From CAYWTX01 sp964461295 (lineage in GTDB: Bacteria; Planctomycetota; Phycisphaerae; SM23-33), in NCBI GenBank assembly GCA_964461295.1, contig CAYWTX010000467.1:1-17507 (forward strand): a stretch of DNA of 17,507 nucleotides. The letters run 5' to 3'. Made by a program: the position numbers and the translations under genes. Below the pieces are notes generated by a model. That model had not been told where the DNA came from and made no database searches. It was given only the letters and a program-made list of their open reading frames with translations. This document shows positions 6,901-15,177 of the stretch, piece by piece; the first letter of the stretch is position 1; every line of letters starts with the position of its first letter.

Positions 6901-9900
6901 TCACTTGGGCGGATTGTCCCAGCGGGCCTCGGTCTTCATTCCGGATAGTGCTTCCGCCGCACGATACGTCTGTGCCACGTACCCCGGCCAGTCGAGGTTG
7001 AGCTCCATCTGCGACAAGCCGGCGCGGCCGATTCCCATGCGACGCGAGAAGTCCTCCAGCAGGTCGCGATGCGGTTTCTGTTCGTCGGCCGGCAGTTTCG
7101 CGATGGCCTCGAGGATCGTCAGACGCGCCTCATAGTCCTGCAACGCCTCGCGCATCATCTGCACCCGCACGGTCGGCAGCGGCCCGTCGGGCCCGCGGCC
7201 GGCAACGCGTATGGGGTATATGCCCCAGATCAGGGGGCTGTATCGCACGCTTTCCGGCCAGAAATCGATCCCCGTGCGCGCCACTCGCCCGGAGAGCATC
7301 GGCACCGTCCGGAACGCCATCGGTGACGATTGGTCATAAAACGAGGCGCGTTGCAGCGTGATGTCGAGGAAGTCGAGCTTCCTCAGCCACAGGCTTTCGT
7401 CGCCCCCTCCCGCGTGCTCCTTCAGGCCCACTTCGAGGTTGGGGGCGGCAATCAGCTTCCCGGACGCCGATGCGGGCGGGTCTCCGACGAAGTGCGAATA
7501 GATGTCCCATCTCGCATACGGCGCCCATTGCCGCAACCGCTCCCCGGTCTTCGACGCCGGACGGCTGTCGCCTGCGCAGCCCACCAGGATCACCCGCTCC
7601 GACCAGCCGCGCCTCAGCACGATCCCGCGCACCCCGTCCAACATGGGTTTCCAGAAGGCCTCGGCGCCCTCGCTCAGGAACGTCGGGGCAGCGACGTTCT
7701 CCGTCGCCCCTGTCCGCGGGTTCCACTGGGTCACCTCCAGCGGCCGGCCGGACTTCCCGGTACGAGCGGCGACTCGGGCGCTCGCCACGCCGTCGGAGGC
7801 TTCCCGAGCCCAGACGGCGGTCTCCGGGCTCCAGATGTACAGGCTGATCGCCTTGGGCGGCGCGCAGTACTTCAGGTAGAGATCCAGGTACTTCTCGAAC
7901 AGACTGAAGTCCGGCTGTAGCCCCTTCCCGGTCTTCACCCACCGGATCAGCCCCGTCTTGTGTCCCATGTGCGTTCCGATGATGATCGGCACGTACAGGA
8001 TGTCGTTGCCCAGTTGTCCGGCCATCTCGAGCGACCTGGCCATCAGCTTGAAGTGCTCATCCGACCAGGGCTGCACCTGGTAGGCCTCCGCCACCGCCTC
8101 CGGCGAGTGCATCACTCCCATGAGCGAACGGAAGTCCCTCGCGTCGGGCACGGTGAAGCCCGTCAGGAACGCCTGCACGGGCACGCGGAACGCCTTGCCG
8201 TTCGCCTCCAACGACAGCGTGGATACGTACCAGCCCGGCGCCTGGCTCTTCGGCGCCTGCACCTCCAACCACACCGGAATGGTCCTCGCTCCTTCCGTCG
8301 GCTTGTCCAACAGGTCGTCGCACCAATGGATCCCCGATCCCTGCGCGGCGAATCGCACCCGCACAGTCTTGGCCAGCAGGACCGCTCCTCCCGGCCCCGT
8401 GAAGTCGGCCACGTTCGCCCTGACCGCGCGCAGTCCGTCCGGATCCGAGACAACCACCTGCCCGTTGCCCACGCCATTGCGCGGCGAGAGGATCCTTACC
8501 GGCAGGATCGGGTCGAAGGGGTCGCCCGTCGCGATCCCCGTGGTTGACTTGCCGCGCGAGTCGTACACCTCCCTGGACCATTCCGACCAGCCGCCGGTAA
8601 TCCGGAGCCTTGGGACGGGGTCCTCCGTGACCTGCTCCACCGCTTGAGCACTCCACACCCGCGTGCCCTTCGTCGCCTCCGCGAAGGCGACCAATCCCGC
8701 GCCGCTGCTGCTGGCCACCTTCACTTCCCGAATCCCCAAATGACTCCAGCCGCTCCGCGAAGGCACGGGGCCGGCCACCGCCGCCCGATGGACCTCGACC
8801 GCCAGCACGTTCGCCCCGCTCGCCAACACCCGCGCCGGCACCGGGACGGTCATCGTGCGCACTCGCGCCTGGTAGCGCGACAGCCACCTGGCCTCCGGCT
8901 GGAACCCGGGACTCAAACCCGGCAGGGGTGCCTCGCCATCCTCGGCCGTGTAGGCCTCGACGGGGTAGTCCGCCGCCGGCGTGTGCGGCTCGAGTTTGCC
9001 ATCCGGCAAGTGACTCCGCCCCACTTCCACCCCGTTCACATAGACTGCCGCGCCCCCGAGATACTCCACCGTCACCTTCACATCCGCCGCCCGCGCCAGG
9101 TCCGACACGCCAAACCGCGTGCGCAGGCACAACAACGCGGGATCCCTCGACTCCGTCATCACGCCATAGCCCCCGAGCAGCTCGAACAGGTCGTCCATGT
9201 ACCGGCCCCACAGGCTGTCGTCGTAGTCACGTCCGCTCCAGTCCAGGGGAGGCGCCGCTGACAATTGTGCGGTTTCGGCATCGTAGTTCTGTGCCTTGGG
9301 GGACACCGACACCTGGCTGTTCAGACCTCTCGTGATCCTCGGTCCCGTCGCCAGCCACGCCCGCCACGGCGTCTGTGGAGGGAGGACCGGTGCAGTCAAT
9401 TCCCGCATCTGCGCTTCCGTCGCCGGCTTGACCGCAACCTGGCCCTGACGCTGCTTCTCGATGCCGATCACGCCGGAGTAGCTGCCGGCCTTGTCCTTGC
9501 CGTCCAGCGAGGCCGTCACCTTGACCAGGCCATCGGCGGACTGTCTGTGCGCGGGCACCAACGCACTCAGCCATTTGGCCGCCTGGGAGGGCACGATGGT
9601 GATGCCGACCTCCCCCTCCAGGTTCGTTCCGTCGAAGGTGAGTTTGGACGTGTCCACCGGATGGCGACCTCGGTTGTACCCGGCGGCAATGGCCGGCAGC
9701 GCCGTCAGCGCCTTGGCCTGGCGGTCCACCTCGAACACCAGCCCCAGCCGCGTGCCCGGCCCCAAAGCGTCCTGAAGCCACACGACCCATCGCTTGCTTG
9801 CGGCGTCTCTGGCGCCTCCAGGCTCCTCGACAGCCACATTCCCCTCGACCTTCCGGGGCCCGTCGGGACAACCATGGGCGATGAGGCAGGTTCCGCCTTT

Positions 9901-10236
9901 GTCGAGCGCCACATCCAGTTCGATCTTCTCGGTGCCCGGGCCAACCTGGATCTGCATCGGGCCGCTCAGTCGGGTCCCAACCACTTTCAGGCGGTGCTCT
10001 TTCATCCGGCACGACGTGTAAGGGTCGCTGGCGACCTTCAGTGCCTGTTCACGCACCTGTCCATCCTCCACGCCGAGCATGAGGACGACACTGCCGCCGC
10101 CGGAGAGAACGCGCTGGAGGGTACACTCGTAGAACAACCGCTCGCCGGCGGACGTCAGCGAGGAGGATGCCAGCGTCGTCAGTCCCAGGAGCAGCAGGAC
10201 GCCGCCTGTTCGTGTGAATCCAGCACTTTTCATCAT
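6901..10236 (-). CDS. Large exported protein with GH123/DUF4091-like C-terminal region
   Basis: Start ATG at 10236 (a second ATG follows at once) is preceded by AAGG about 7 nt upstream. The product has 1111 residues. A clear Sec signal peptide (KSAGFTRTGGVLLLLGLTTL, cleavage near ASSSLTSAGE) shows export. Residues ~30-300 look like beta-rich domains of unknown type. Residues ~320-530 contain an eight-stranded carbohydrate-binding-like sandwich (VEYLGGAAVYVNGVEVG and NVLAVEVHRA), as in galactose-binding folds. From ~620 onward come a linker strand block (LEVQAPKSQAPGWYVSTLSL) and an alpha/beta region with acidic/aromatic stretches, ending in MMREALQDYEARLTILEAI. That arrangement is typical of GH123/DUF4091 proteins of Planctomycetes and Bacteroidetes, some of which cleave beta-GalNAc. 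I could not place the catalytic Asp-Glu pair, so activity is unproven. It lies downstream of an esterase on the same strand. Confidence 0.9.
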   Translation of the reverse strand: MMKSAGFTRTGGVLLLLGLTTLASSSLTSAGERLFYECTLQRVLSGGGSVVLMLGVEDGQVREQALKVASDPYTSCRMKEHRLKVVGTRLSGPMQIQVGPGTEKIELDVALDKGGTCLIAHGCPDGPRKVEGNVAVEEPGGARDAASKRWVVWLQDALGPGTRLGLVFEVDRQAKALTALPAIAAGYNRGRHPVDTSKLTFDGTNLEGEVGITIVPSQAAKWLSALVPAHRQSADGLVKVTASLDGKDKAGSYSGVIGIEKQRQGQVAVKPATEAQMRELTAPVLPPQTPWRAWLATGPRITRGLNSQVSVSPKAQNYDAETAQLSAAPPLDWSGRDYDDSLWGRYMDDLFELLGGYGVMTESRDPALLCLRTRFGVSDLARAADVKVTVEYLGGAAVYVNGVEVGRSHLPDGKLEPHTPAADYPVEAYTAEDGEAPLPGLSPGFQPEARWLSRYQARVRTMTVPVPARVLASGANVLAVEVHRAAVAGPVPSRSGWSHLGIREVKVASSSGAGLVAFAEATKGTRVWSAQAVEQVTEDPVPRLRITGGWSEWSREVYDSRGKSTTGIATGDPFDPILPVRILSPRNGVGNGQVVVSDPDGLRAVRANVADFTGPGGAVLLAKTVRVRFAAQGSGIHWCDDLLDKPTEGARTIPVWLEVQAPKSQAPGWYVSTLSLEANGKAFRVPVQAFLTGFTVPDARDFRSLMGVMHSPEAVAEAYQVQPWSDEHFKLMARSLEMAGQLGNDILYVPIIIGTHMGHKTGLIRWVKTGKGLQPDFSLFEKYLDLYLKYCAPPKAISLYIWSPETAVWAREASDGVASARVAARTGKSGRPLEVTQWNPRTGATENVAAPTFLSEGAEAFWKPMLDGVRGIVLRRGWSERVILVGCAGDSRPASKTGERLRQWAPYARWDIYSHFVGDPPASASGKLIAAPNLEVGLKEHAGGGDESLWLRKLDFLDITLQRASFYDQSSPMAFRTVPMLSGRVARTGIDFWPESVRYSPLIWGIYPIRVAGRGPDGPLPTVRVQMMREALQDYEARLTILEAIAKLPADEQKPHRDLLEDFSRRMGIGRAGLSQMELNLDWPGYVAQTYRAAEALSGMKTEARWDNPPK

Positions 10237-10410
10237 CGCGTTGCCTTTCGTGCCGCATCTTGGTTCTGTGCGTAACTTGCCCCCGGTTCCCCTCGCGCCG
10301 GCGCCGCGCCCGGCGAGCGGACGGCACACAACAAGGCCAATTGGCAAGCGGGTCCCACCGCAATGTCACTGGCTGTCATTCGACGCATTCCTGTCCGGTT
10401 GCACCGTGGC

Positions 10411-11424
10411 TCAATCCAGCCGGGGTTCCCAGTTGGGCTTCTGCCGGCGGCCTGGGACCGCCCATTGACTTTCGGGCGGCGGCGTTGGCCGCAGGTGTTT
10501 CACCAACCACTGGATGGATGGCTCTCGCATGCCCTGATCGCTGTGGCCCACGCCCGGGTACTCGATGTACTGGTACAGATCAGGCATCTGTCGGTAGAGT
10601 TCCCTCAGTTTCTCATCCAGTTTTCGCACGCCGGCCACGGGCACCGTCTCATCCGCGGCCCCGTTCTGCACCAGCAGCGCCGTCGGGGGAATCCGGCGAT
10701 AGTTCCGCAACGGGCTTGAGCGGACCACCAGGTCGATCACTTCGCGAGAATGGTCCTCCAACGGTTGCGATGAGCCGAATCGGTCCTCCAAGTCCGGCGA
10801 ACCGATGATGGGCGTGGCTGCCTTCAGGCGTTTGTCCATGGTGACGGCCATGAACGAAACGAACCCGCCTTGCGAGATGCCGCTGACGGCGGCGCGTTCC
10901 ACGTCCGCGCGCGGGTCATCCGCGAGATGGTCCAGCAGTCGCGAGATATCCTGGCAGGTGCCGACCAGCATGGTCACGTACGTTTCCTTGTAGAGCCGCC
11001 CCGAGAACAGTTCGCTGAAATTGGGACTGCGACGGCGCCCGTGATACCGGGCGTCCAGAAGCACCACGAAGAACCCGCGCTCCGCCATCGGAACGCCCAT
11101 GAATAGTTGCTCGACGCCGGTTCCGCCGGTCCCGTGATTGAAAAAGACCACCGGCGCCTTCACCGTGTCGGGCCGGTAACAGTACATGACGGGGATCTGC
11201 CGCTCGGTCACCGTGTCGTACTCGAAGGCCAGCGGACAGTTCGTCTGCTTCAAGGCAAGGCCGCGACGGAGGACATCGCTGGTGATCTGCACCAGGGCCT
11301 GGTCTGTCACGTCCCGGCTGCGCCCCTGCATGACCGCTTCGGCCCCATTGGCATCCACGCCTCGACAGCAAAGGGTCTGCCCGACATCGCGGCTCCCATC
11401 CAAGGAAAAGGTGAACCTGGCCAT
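10411..11424 (-). CDS. Alpha/beta hydrolase, acetyl-xylan-esterase/dienelactone-hydrolase-like
   Basis: The ATG at 11424 (MARFTFSLDG) is chosen over longer forms because AAGGAA and GAGAAG precede it and the N-terminal extension is unlike protein. The product has 337 residues with no signal peptide, so it is probably cytoplasmic. The fold is shown by NHGTGG (96-101, oxyanion region), the nucleophile elbow GISQGG (182-187, Ser184), the acid in QNGAADETVPV (Asp258) and the base in GVGHSD (His294). Spacing fits an alpha/beta hydrolase with a complete triad. This type removes acetyl or other acyl groups from oligosaccharides, which fits the carbohydrate context, but substrate is inference. It lies 92 bp after the flavin reductase gene and 174 bp before the GH123-like gene, all leftward, so a shared transcript is possible. 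Confidence 0.9.
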   Translation of the reverse strand: MARFTFSLDGSRDVGQTLCCRGVDANGAEAVMQGRSRDVTDQALVQITSDVLRRGLALKQTNCPLAFEYDTVTERQIPVMYCYRPDTVKAPVVFFNHGTGGTGVEQLFMGVPMAERGFFVVLLDARYHGRRRSPNFSELFSGRLYKETYVTMLVGTCQDISRLLDHLADDPRADVERAAVSGISQGGFVSFMAVTMDKRLKAATPIIGSPDLEDRFGSSQPLEDHSREVIDLVVRSSPLRNYRRIPPTALLVQNGAADETVPVAGVRKLDEKLRELYRQMPDLYQYIEYPGVGHSDQGMREPSIQWLVKHLRPTPPPESQWAVPGRRQKPNWEPRLD

Positions 11425-11516
11425 CGACTTCTCGTTCCTTCCAGAGGAGTTCCTGACTGCACGCCAATCCCCTCCTCGTCGAATTCTCGCGAGGAGCAGA
11501 CAGAACACAACGGCCG

Positions 11517-12053
11517 CTACTGCCTAAGCTTGGCGGCCGCATCGGCATCGATCCGGACGGAGAGGATCCTTCCGAAGTAGATGCGGTGGTAGTCGCCAGA
11601 CCGATAGGCCCCGGTCCGAATCTCGCCGGCCAGTCGCGAAGGGATGACGTCGTTGGAGTGCACGACCTGGCACTGGTAGACGATGGGGCAGTCAATCACG
11701 TCGGGGGCCTTGACGGCCTCACCCATGCGAGCGGTCAGGCGGCAAGCGGCCAGTTTGTCCATGTCCCGCCCGGACTTGGTGCCACAGATCGTGCAGGCCT
11801 TGACCATGTCCGGCGTCGGCACGCAGACGCTGAAGCAGCCGCTATGCTCGATGCACTGCCAGGTGTAGCGGCTCGGACGAACGAGCACCGTCCAGACCGG
11901 CATGCTCCAGATGGCGCCCAACGCGCCCCAGCCGATCGTCATCAGGTTGGCCTTGCTCGCGGCGTCGTAGGCGCCCAGCAGCAGGCCGCGACTGGTCAGT
12001 ACCTCCGTCACCAACTCGTAGTGCCGCGCGTAGTCGATGGTCACAGGGCCCAT
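11517..12053 (-). CDS. Flavin reductase-like FMN-binding split-barrel protein
   Basis: The ATG at 12053 has GAGGAG about 6 nt upstream, a strong ribosome site, and gives 178 residues, usual for the flavin-reductase-like family. The FMN-phosphate block NLMTIGWG (36-43) is followed by VLVRPSRYT (57-64 region) and SGCFSVCVPT (71-80). The C-terminal strand is YHRIYFGRILSV. CxxC (CTIC, 87-90) and further Cys residues (C104, C122, C128) are present; in related proteins CGTKSGRD follows as here. The family reduces or binds FMN using NAD(P)H or serves as a partner oxidoreductase; the electron partner here is unknown. It is the first gene of a leftward series and the ~900 bp upstream has no gene. Confidence 0.9.
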   Translation of the reverse strand: MGPVTIDYARHYELVTEVLTSRGLLLGAYDAASKANLMTIGWGALGAIWSMPVWTVLVRPSRYTWQCIEHSGCFSVCVPTPDMVKACTICGTKSGRDMDKLAACRLTARMGEAVKAPDVIDCPIVYQCQVVHSNDVIPSRLAGEIRTGAYRSGDYHRIYFGRILSVRIDADAAAKLRQ

Positions 12054-12522
12054 GCGGTTCTCCTCAGGATGGCGGGAGGCAAGCCGGATTCTCGGCCGGC
12101 CTCGGGCAAGACAACAGGCCCGGCAATAGGCTCCGACCATCGCCGCCGTGTCCACCCGCGGCTGGCCTGCCGACCGCATCGGCGCCCGCGTTCGCTTGAC
12201 AGCCGGGAACGACCGGTTCAGGCAGTAGGTTCAACCGTTCGGCGGGGAGTTCGGCATCGAAAAATGCTCGCATTGCCAGGATCGATCCCCGGCCTCGGCC
12301 GTGCCGATCCGGGTGCTGGTCAACCCCGCCGTTCCCTCGCGAGGGCCGCATGCTGATGGTCCCCCGGGGGAGAGCTGTGCCGCCGGGAAGCGGAACTCCC
12401 TGAGCCATGCCGGAATCCCCGCAACTGGGGCATAGCCGGAAACCACAGTAACCACGGAAATCACTTGAAAGACGCCTCCCTCAGGAGTCGCCACAACCGC
12501 GACGTTCGACTACGAACAGCAC

Positions 12523-12538
12523 TTCGCCAGTTGGCGAA
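12523..12538. repeat. 16-base near-perfect palindrome
   Basis: TTCGCCA (12523-12529) and TGGCGAA (12532-12538) are perfect inverted repeats separated by GT. It sits just left of repeat copy C. It may be a binding site for a dimeric protein or the stem-loop edge of the repeat; no evidence decides. Confidence 0.5.
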
Positions 12539-12545
12539 CTTTCTT

Positions 12546-12605
12546 TCGCCCCTTCTGGGCGAAGAGGGATGAGATTGCTTGTGCAATTCCCTCACAAACT
12601 CTCGG
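12546..12605 (+). repeat. Truncated copy C of the ~185 bp repeat
   Basis: The segment TCGCCCCTTCTGGGCGAAGA at 12546-12565, then GGGA and a variable stretch, then TTCCCTCACAAACTCTCGG, matches the right-hand third of copy B (15420-15480). The left two thirds, including the CCGGGGGCTTACGCCCCCGG hairpin, are absent and replaced by unrelated sequence with its own palindrome. Confidence 0.7.
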
Positions 12606-12855
12606 GTGTTCTCAGCGCCGTGGGGGCAATGGCGGGGGCGGGACGTGGTTGCTGCGCCCCCGCCACGGCGGGCAGGACGGAAGGGGCTTCACGGCCCGCG
12701 GTACCCGGGCGGGCGGGTGGTGAGCACGCTGGAAGCCTGATACAACCTGGAGGGCTGGCGTCCGCGTCGGCGGCGCGCGTGAAGGCGCTGGCGGAAGAGG
12801 GAACCGGCCACTGAAGCCGAAGGCCCCTTCGGGGTGGCCAGCCCTCAGGGAGGAG

Positions 12856-12899
12856 AACGTCGAACGTCCAACGTCGAACCTGCCTGCCTGCCGGCAGGC
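12856..12899. repeat. Three tandem 7-mers followed by a 14 bp palindrome
   Basis: AACGTCG (12856-12862), AACGTCC (12863-12869) and AACGTCG (12870-12876) are contiguous. They are followed after 9 bases by GCCTGCCGGCAGGC (12886-12899), a perfect palindrome. Such GCCTGCCGGCAGGC-centred repeats are scattered through many environmental genomes; only one copy is in this window. Confidence 0.6.
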
Positions 12900-12971
12900 G
12901 GGCGTTGAACTTCGAGAGAACAGAGGGAGGGAAATCCGTACGCCTGAAGGGCCGCGTGGCGCCGGGCGCCC

Positions 12972-14378
12972 CTACGCCGCCTTTGTGGGCTCGATCTGTC
13001 CCAGGGCGATGCCTTCCAGTCGCGGGTTGATCCGGGTGAGCAACTCCACGTTGAAGCGATTGATCCGCTTGCCGTTGAACAGCCCCTCGTGCGGCAGGTC
13101 GGGGTCCGTGAACGTGTGGGCGAACTTGAACCACGAGTAGCCCACCAGGCCGGGGTGCGTGAAGGCGTTCTCCAGTGCGGCCGTCGCGCGGCGGCGGTAC
13201 GCGCTCAGCACGTCCTGCGTCAGATCTTTGGTGGGCCAGTGGCCGGAGTACCAGGCGAACTCGCCGTTGAGCATTGGCATGTTCGCGGGATCGTACTCGT
13301 CGGCCCGCTGGCGGAAGTTCGGGCGGTAGTTGTTGAACGACAGCACGTCCACGTGCCGCCGGTCGTAGGCCCTCAGCACCACGTCGCCGGGCGGGGCGCC
13401 GTGCCGGCAGCCCAGCAGCAGGTGGTTGCCGTCGTACTTGCGGATGGTCTCGGCCGTGAAGCGGAAGTACTCGCGCACGAAGTGGGTCGTGAAGGCGTCC
13501 TGGTCGGCGCCGAAGGCCTTGGAGTCCAGGACGAGGCCCTTGCCGTGCAGTTCGATGAACTTGCCCGCCGAGTCGAAGGCGGCGCCCCAGTCCTTGGCCA
13601 CCTGGGCGATACTGCCGCCATGGCGCCCGAGCACGAACTCCCAGGCCGCCTTGTGCCCGCCGCGCTTCGGCTCCAGCGACAGGAAATATTGCAGCAGCAG
13701 CGGCTCGGCGCCCAGGACGTTCCTGTCGGCCGTGTCGCCGCCCTGGCCCCAGACGTGGTCTTTGCGGGCCTGGGCCCAGCTCGCCTCGTTGTCCACGAAG
13801 TAGCCCAGGAGGTCCTTGCGGTCGCGCAGCGGGGTGCAGATTTCCTTGCATCGCGCGTCGTAGGCGGCGCGCCACTCGGCGTCGAACACGTCGATGTGCT
13901 TGGGCGGCATGACCGTCCACTTGTTGCCCGTGGCCTTGCGGACGTGGATCAACACGGTGTATGGCCAGCCGCGGTCGTACATCTGCGGCACCGTCCACTC
14001 GCCGAAGCCGTTGAAGCCCATCGCGCCCAGGCGGTCCATCCAGTACTTCGCCCTGTCGAGGTCCTTGCCCAGCTTCGGGGCGGCCTCGTCGTCGGCCGGC
14101 GGGTCCACCGGCCCGACCGAGACCACCGAGCGATACAGAAACGGCTTGCCGTCGGGACGCAGCAGCCACCATCGCCCGGCCGAGGACTTGCCCACGCGCC
14201 AGAAGCCTTCCTTGCCGGCGATGGTCGATGGCTCGATCTTGACGGAGTCCAGGGCGGCCGGGCCCCCGGCCGGCCGGGGTGCGCCCTGACCAAGGGACAA
14301 GCGCCCCGCGAGGGCCCCGACCCCTGCTGCGGTCGTGGCGGCGAGGAATTGTCTGCGACTGGAGGTCGGGCCGATCAT
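12972..14378 (-). CDS. Tat-exported agarase-like (GH50-like, clan A) glycoside hydrolase
   Basis: The ATG at 14378 has GGAG about 7 nt upstream. The 468-residue product begins with a twin-arginine signal (SSRRQFLAATTAAGVGALAG), so it is folded before export. The body is a TIM-barrel: RWWLLRPDGKPF (69-80), then GFNGFGEWTVPQM (121-133). YFVDNEASW (193-201) carries the probable acid/base Glu198, VDVLSFNNY (343-351) follows, and MLNGEFAW (369-376) the probable nucleophile Glu373. The last block, NAFTHPGLVGYSWFKFAHTF, matches the closing part of beta-agarase-type enzymes. Family membership is from motif order, not a search; other clan A galactan-active enzymes are possible. It is slightly shorter than typical GH50 proteins, which often carry an N-terminal carbohydrate-binding domain that is missing here. 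It is divergent from lemA. Confidence 0.9.
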   Translation of the reverse strand: MIGPTSSRRQFLAATTAAGVGALAGRLSLGQGAPRPAGGPAALDSVKIEPSTIAGKEGFWRVGKSSAGRWWLLRPDGKPFLYRSVVSVGPVDPPADDEAAPKLGKDLDRAKYWMDRLGAMGFNGFGEWTVPQMYDRGWPYTVLIHVRKATGNKWTVMPPKHIDVFDAEWRAAYDARCKEICTPLRDRKDLLGYFVDNEASWAQARKDHVWGQGGDTADRNVLGAEPLLLQYFLSLEPKRGGHKAAWEFVLGRHGGSIAQVAKDWGAAFDSAGKFIELHGKGLVLDSKAFGADQDAFTTHFVREYFRFTAETIRKYDGNHLLLGCRHGAPPGDVVLRAYDRRHVDVLSFNNYRPNFRQRADEYDPANMPMLNGEFAWYSGHWPTKDLTQDVLSAYRRRATAALENAFTHPGLVGYSWFKFAHTFTDPDLPHEGLFNGKRINRFNVELLTRINPRLEGIALGQIEPTKAA

Positions 14379-14399
14379 GACGCGCTCCTTCTTCTTGCA

Positions 14400-14520
14400 T
14401 AGGTATGAACCCCGCCGATCCGGCGGAGTGGCGAACTCCGCGGAGGCGGCGAGGGAACCCCGCGGCGAGCCGGCTTGGCTTCGGCACGCCGTGCCAGGGA
14501 TGGATCGCCCTGCCAGGGCG
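14400..14520. repeat. Cluster of short inverted repeats between the GH50-like gene and lemA
   Basis: Four stems lie in 110 bases: CCGCCG/CGGCGG (14412-14417, 14421-14426), GGAGT/ACTCC (14425-14429, 14435-14439), GGCACG/CGTGCC (14483-14488, 14490-14495) and GCCCT/AGGGC (14507-14511, 14515-14519). They fill the divergent intergenic space where both promoters must lie. They may be operators or debris of palindromic repeats. Confidence 0.5.
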
Positions 14521-14580
14521 CAGCGCTCGCGGAGTCCGGTGAATCCTGCTATTGTCTCGCTCTGACCTGGAGGCCAAGGC

Positions 14581-15177
14581 ATGTTGGCATCGGCGGCGAC
14601 GGCGGCGGTGATCGCGGCGGCGGTGTTTTTCGCGGCCGCGATGCTGTGGACGATCGTGGCGTTCAATCGCCTCGTGCGGGACCGCAATCTCGTGCGCGAA
14701 GGGTGGAGCGGCATCGACGTGCAGCTTACCAGGCGGCACAACCTGGTGCCCAATCTCGTCGAGGCCGTCAAGGGCTACAGCGGGCACGAGCGCGGACTGC
14801 TGGAGAAGGTCGCGGCGATTCGCGTCGAGGCCCAGGCGGCCGGGTCGGCCGGGGCGGCGGGCGCGGTGAAGGCGATGGAGACCGGCGAGAACGTGCTCAC
14901 CGACCAGCTCCGGCGGTTGTTCGCCCTGGTCGAGAGCTACCCCGACCTGAAGGCGGACGCCAGCTTCCGTGCGCTGATGGAGCAGCTCGCCGAGGTCGAG
15001 GATCAGCTCCAGTCGGCCCGGCGCTACTACAACGGGGCCGTGCGAACCTACAACACCCGCGTCGAGCAGTTCCCCGGCAACCTGGTGGCGGGCATGTTCC
15101 ACTTCAAGCCGGCCGACTTCTTTGAGGTCCAGTCGGCGACGGAGCGGGCGACGCCGCAGGTGGAGTTCCCCGTATGA
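14581..15177 (+). CDS. lemA: LemA family membrane protein
   Basis: 198 residues, close to the usual ~185-200. ATG at 14581 has GGAGG (14569-14573) 7 nt upstream. One N-terminal membrane helix (about 5-27) is followed by helical cytosolic- or periplasm-facing arms. The conserved LemA blocks are plain: EGWSGIDVQLTRRHNLVPNL (40-59; the V-Q-L-x-R-R-x-x-L-x-P-N-L signature), SYPDLKA (120-126), LEDQLQSARRYYNGAVRTYN-type block (140-160) and FPGNLVAGMFHFKPADFFEV (163-182). The biochemical role of LemA is not settled; it is often linked to a DUF2207 or TPM-domain protein at the envelope. Here it overlaps the downstream DUF2207 frame by ATGA (15174-15177), indicating translational coupling. Confidence 0.97.
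   Translation: MLASAATAAVIAAAVFFAAAMLWTIVAFNRLVRDRNLVREGWSGIDVQLTRRHNLVPNLVEAVKGYSGHERGLLEKVAAIRVEAQAAGSAGAAGAVKAMETGENVLTDQLRRLFALVESYPDLKADASFRALMEQLAEVEDQLQSARRYYNGAVRTYNTRVEQFPGNLVAGMFHFKPADFFEVQSATERATPQVEFPV

Larger units (their letters stand above)
12054..12971. other. ~900 bp gene-free region with palindromes and repeat remnants
   Basis: I found no recognisable gene on either strand; the open frames lack ribosome sites and conserved features. It contains, in order: GC-rich hairpins at about 12405-12440 (CCCC-GCAACT-GGGG inside CCGG arms); a 16-base palindrome at 12523-12538; a truncated repeat copy at 12546-12605; a CCCC-TTC-GGGG hairpin at 12824-12834; three tandem 7-mers at 12856-12876; and a 14 bp perfect palindrome at 12886-12899. 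The GH50-like gene at 12972 ends here, and the flavin reductase gene starts from the other edge, so a promoter for the latter should lie near 12060-12200. I could not identify it. Confidence 0.5.

Noticed and set aside
12196..12231. Plus-strand TTGACA at 12196-12201 as a promoter
   Set aside because: No -10 element at 16-18 nt; the only TAGGTT is 24 nt away, and no plus-strand gene follows.
12345..12440. Possible metabolite riboswitch (GC-rich nested hairpins)
   Set aside because: I could not match it to the cores of cobalamin, SAM, THF, c-di-GMP, Moco or glycine riboswitches as I know them, and it is not directly in front of a gene start on the plus strand. Kept only as a structured region.
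12856..12899. CRISPR-like array
   Set aside because: The 7-mers are contiguous without spacers and only three occur; no CRISPR repeats or cas genes are in the window.
12592..15102. An 836-codon minus-strand open frame covering the GH50-like gene and much of lemA
   Set aside because: It is in the wrong frame relative to the clear Tat/GH50-like protein, its composition is Arg/Pro/Gly-rich nonsense typical of GC-rich shadow frames, and it has no conserved motif.
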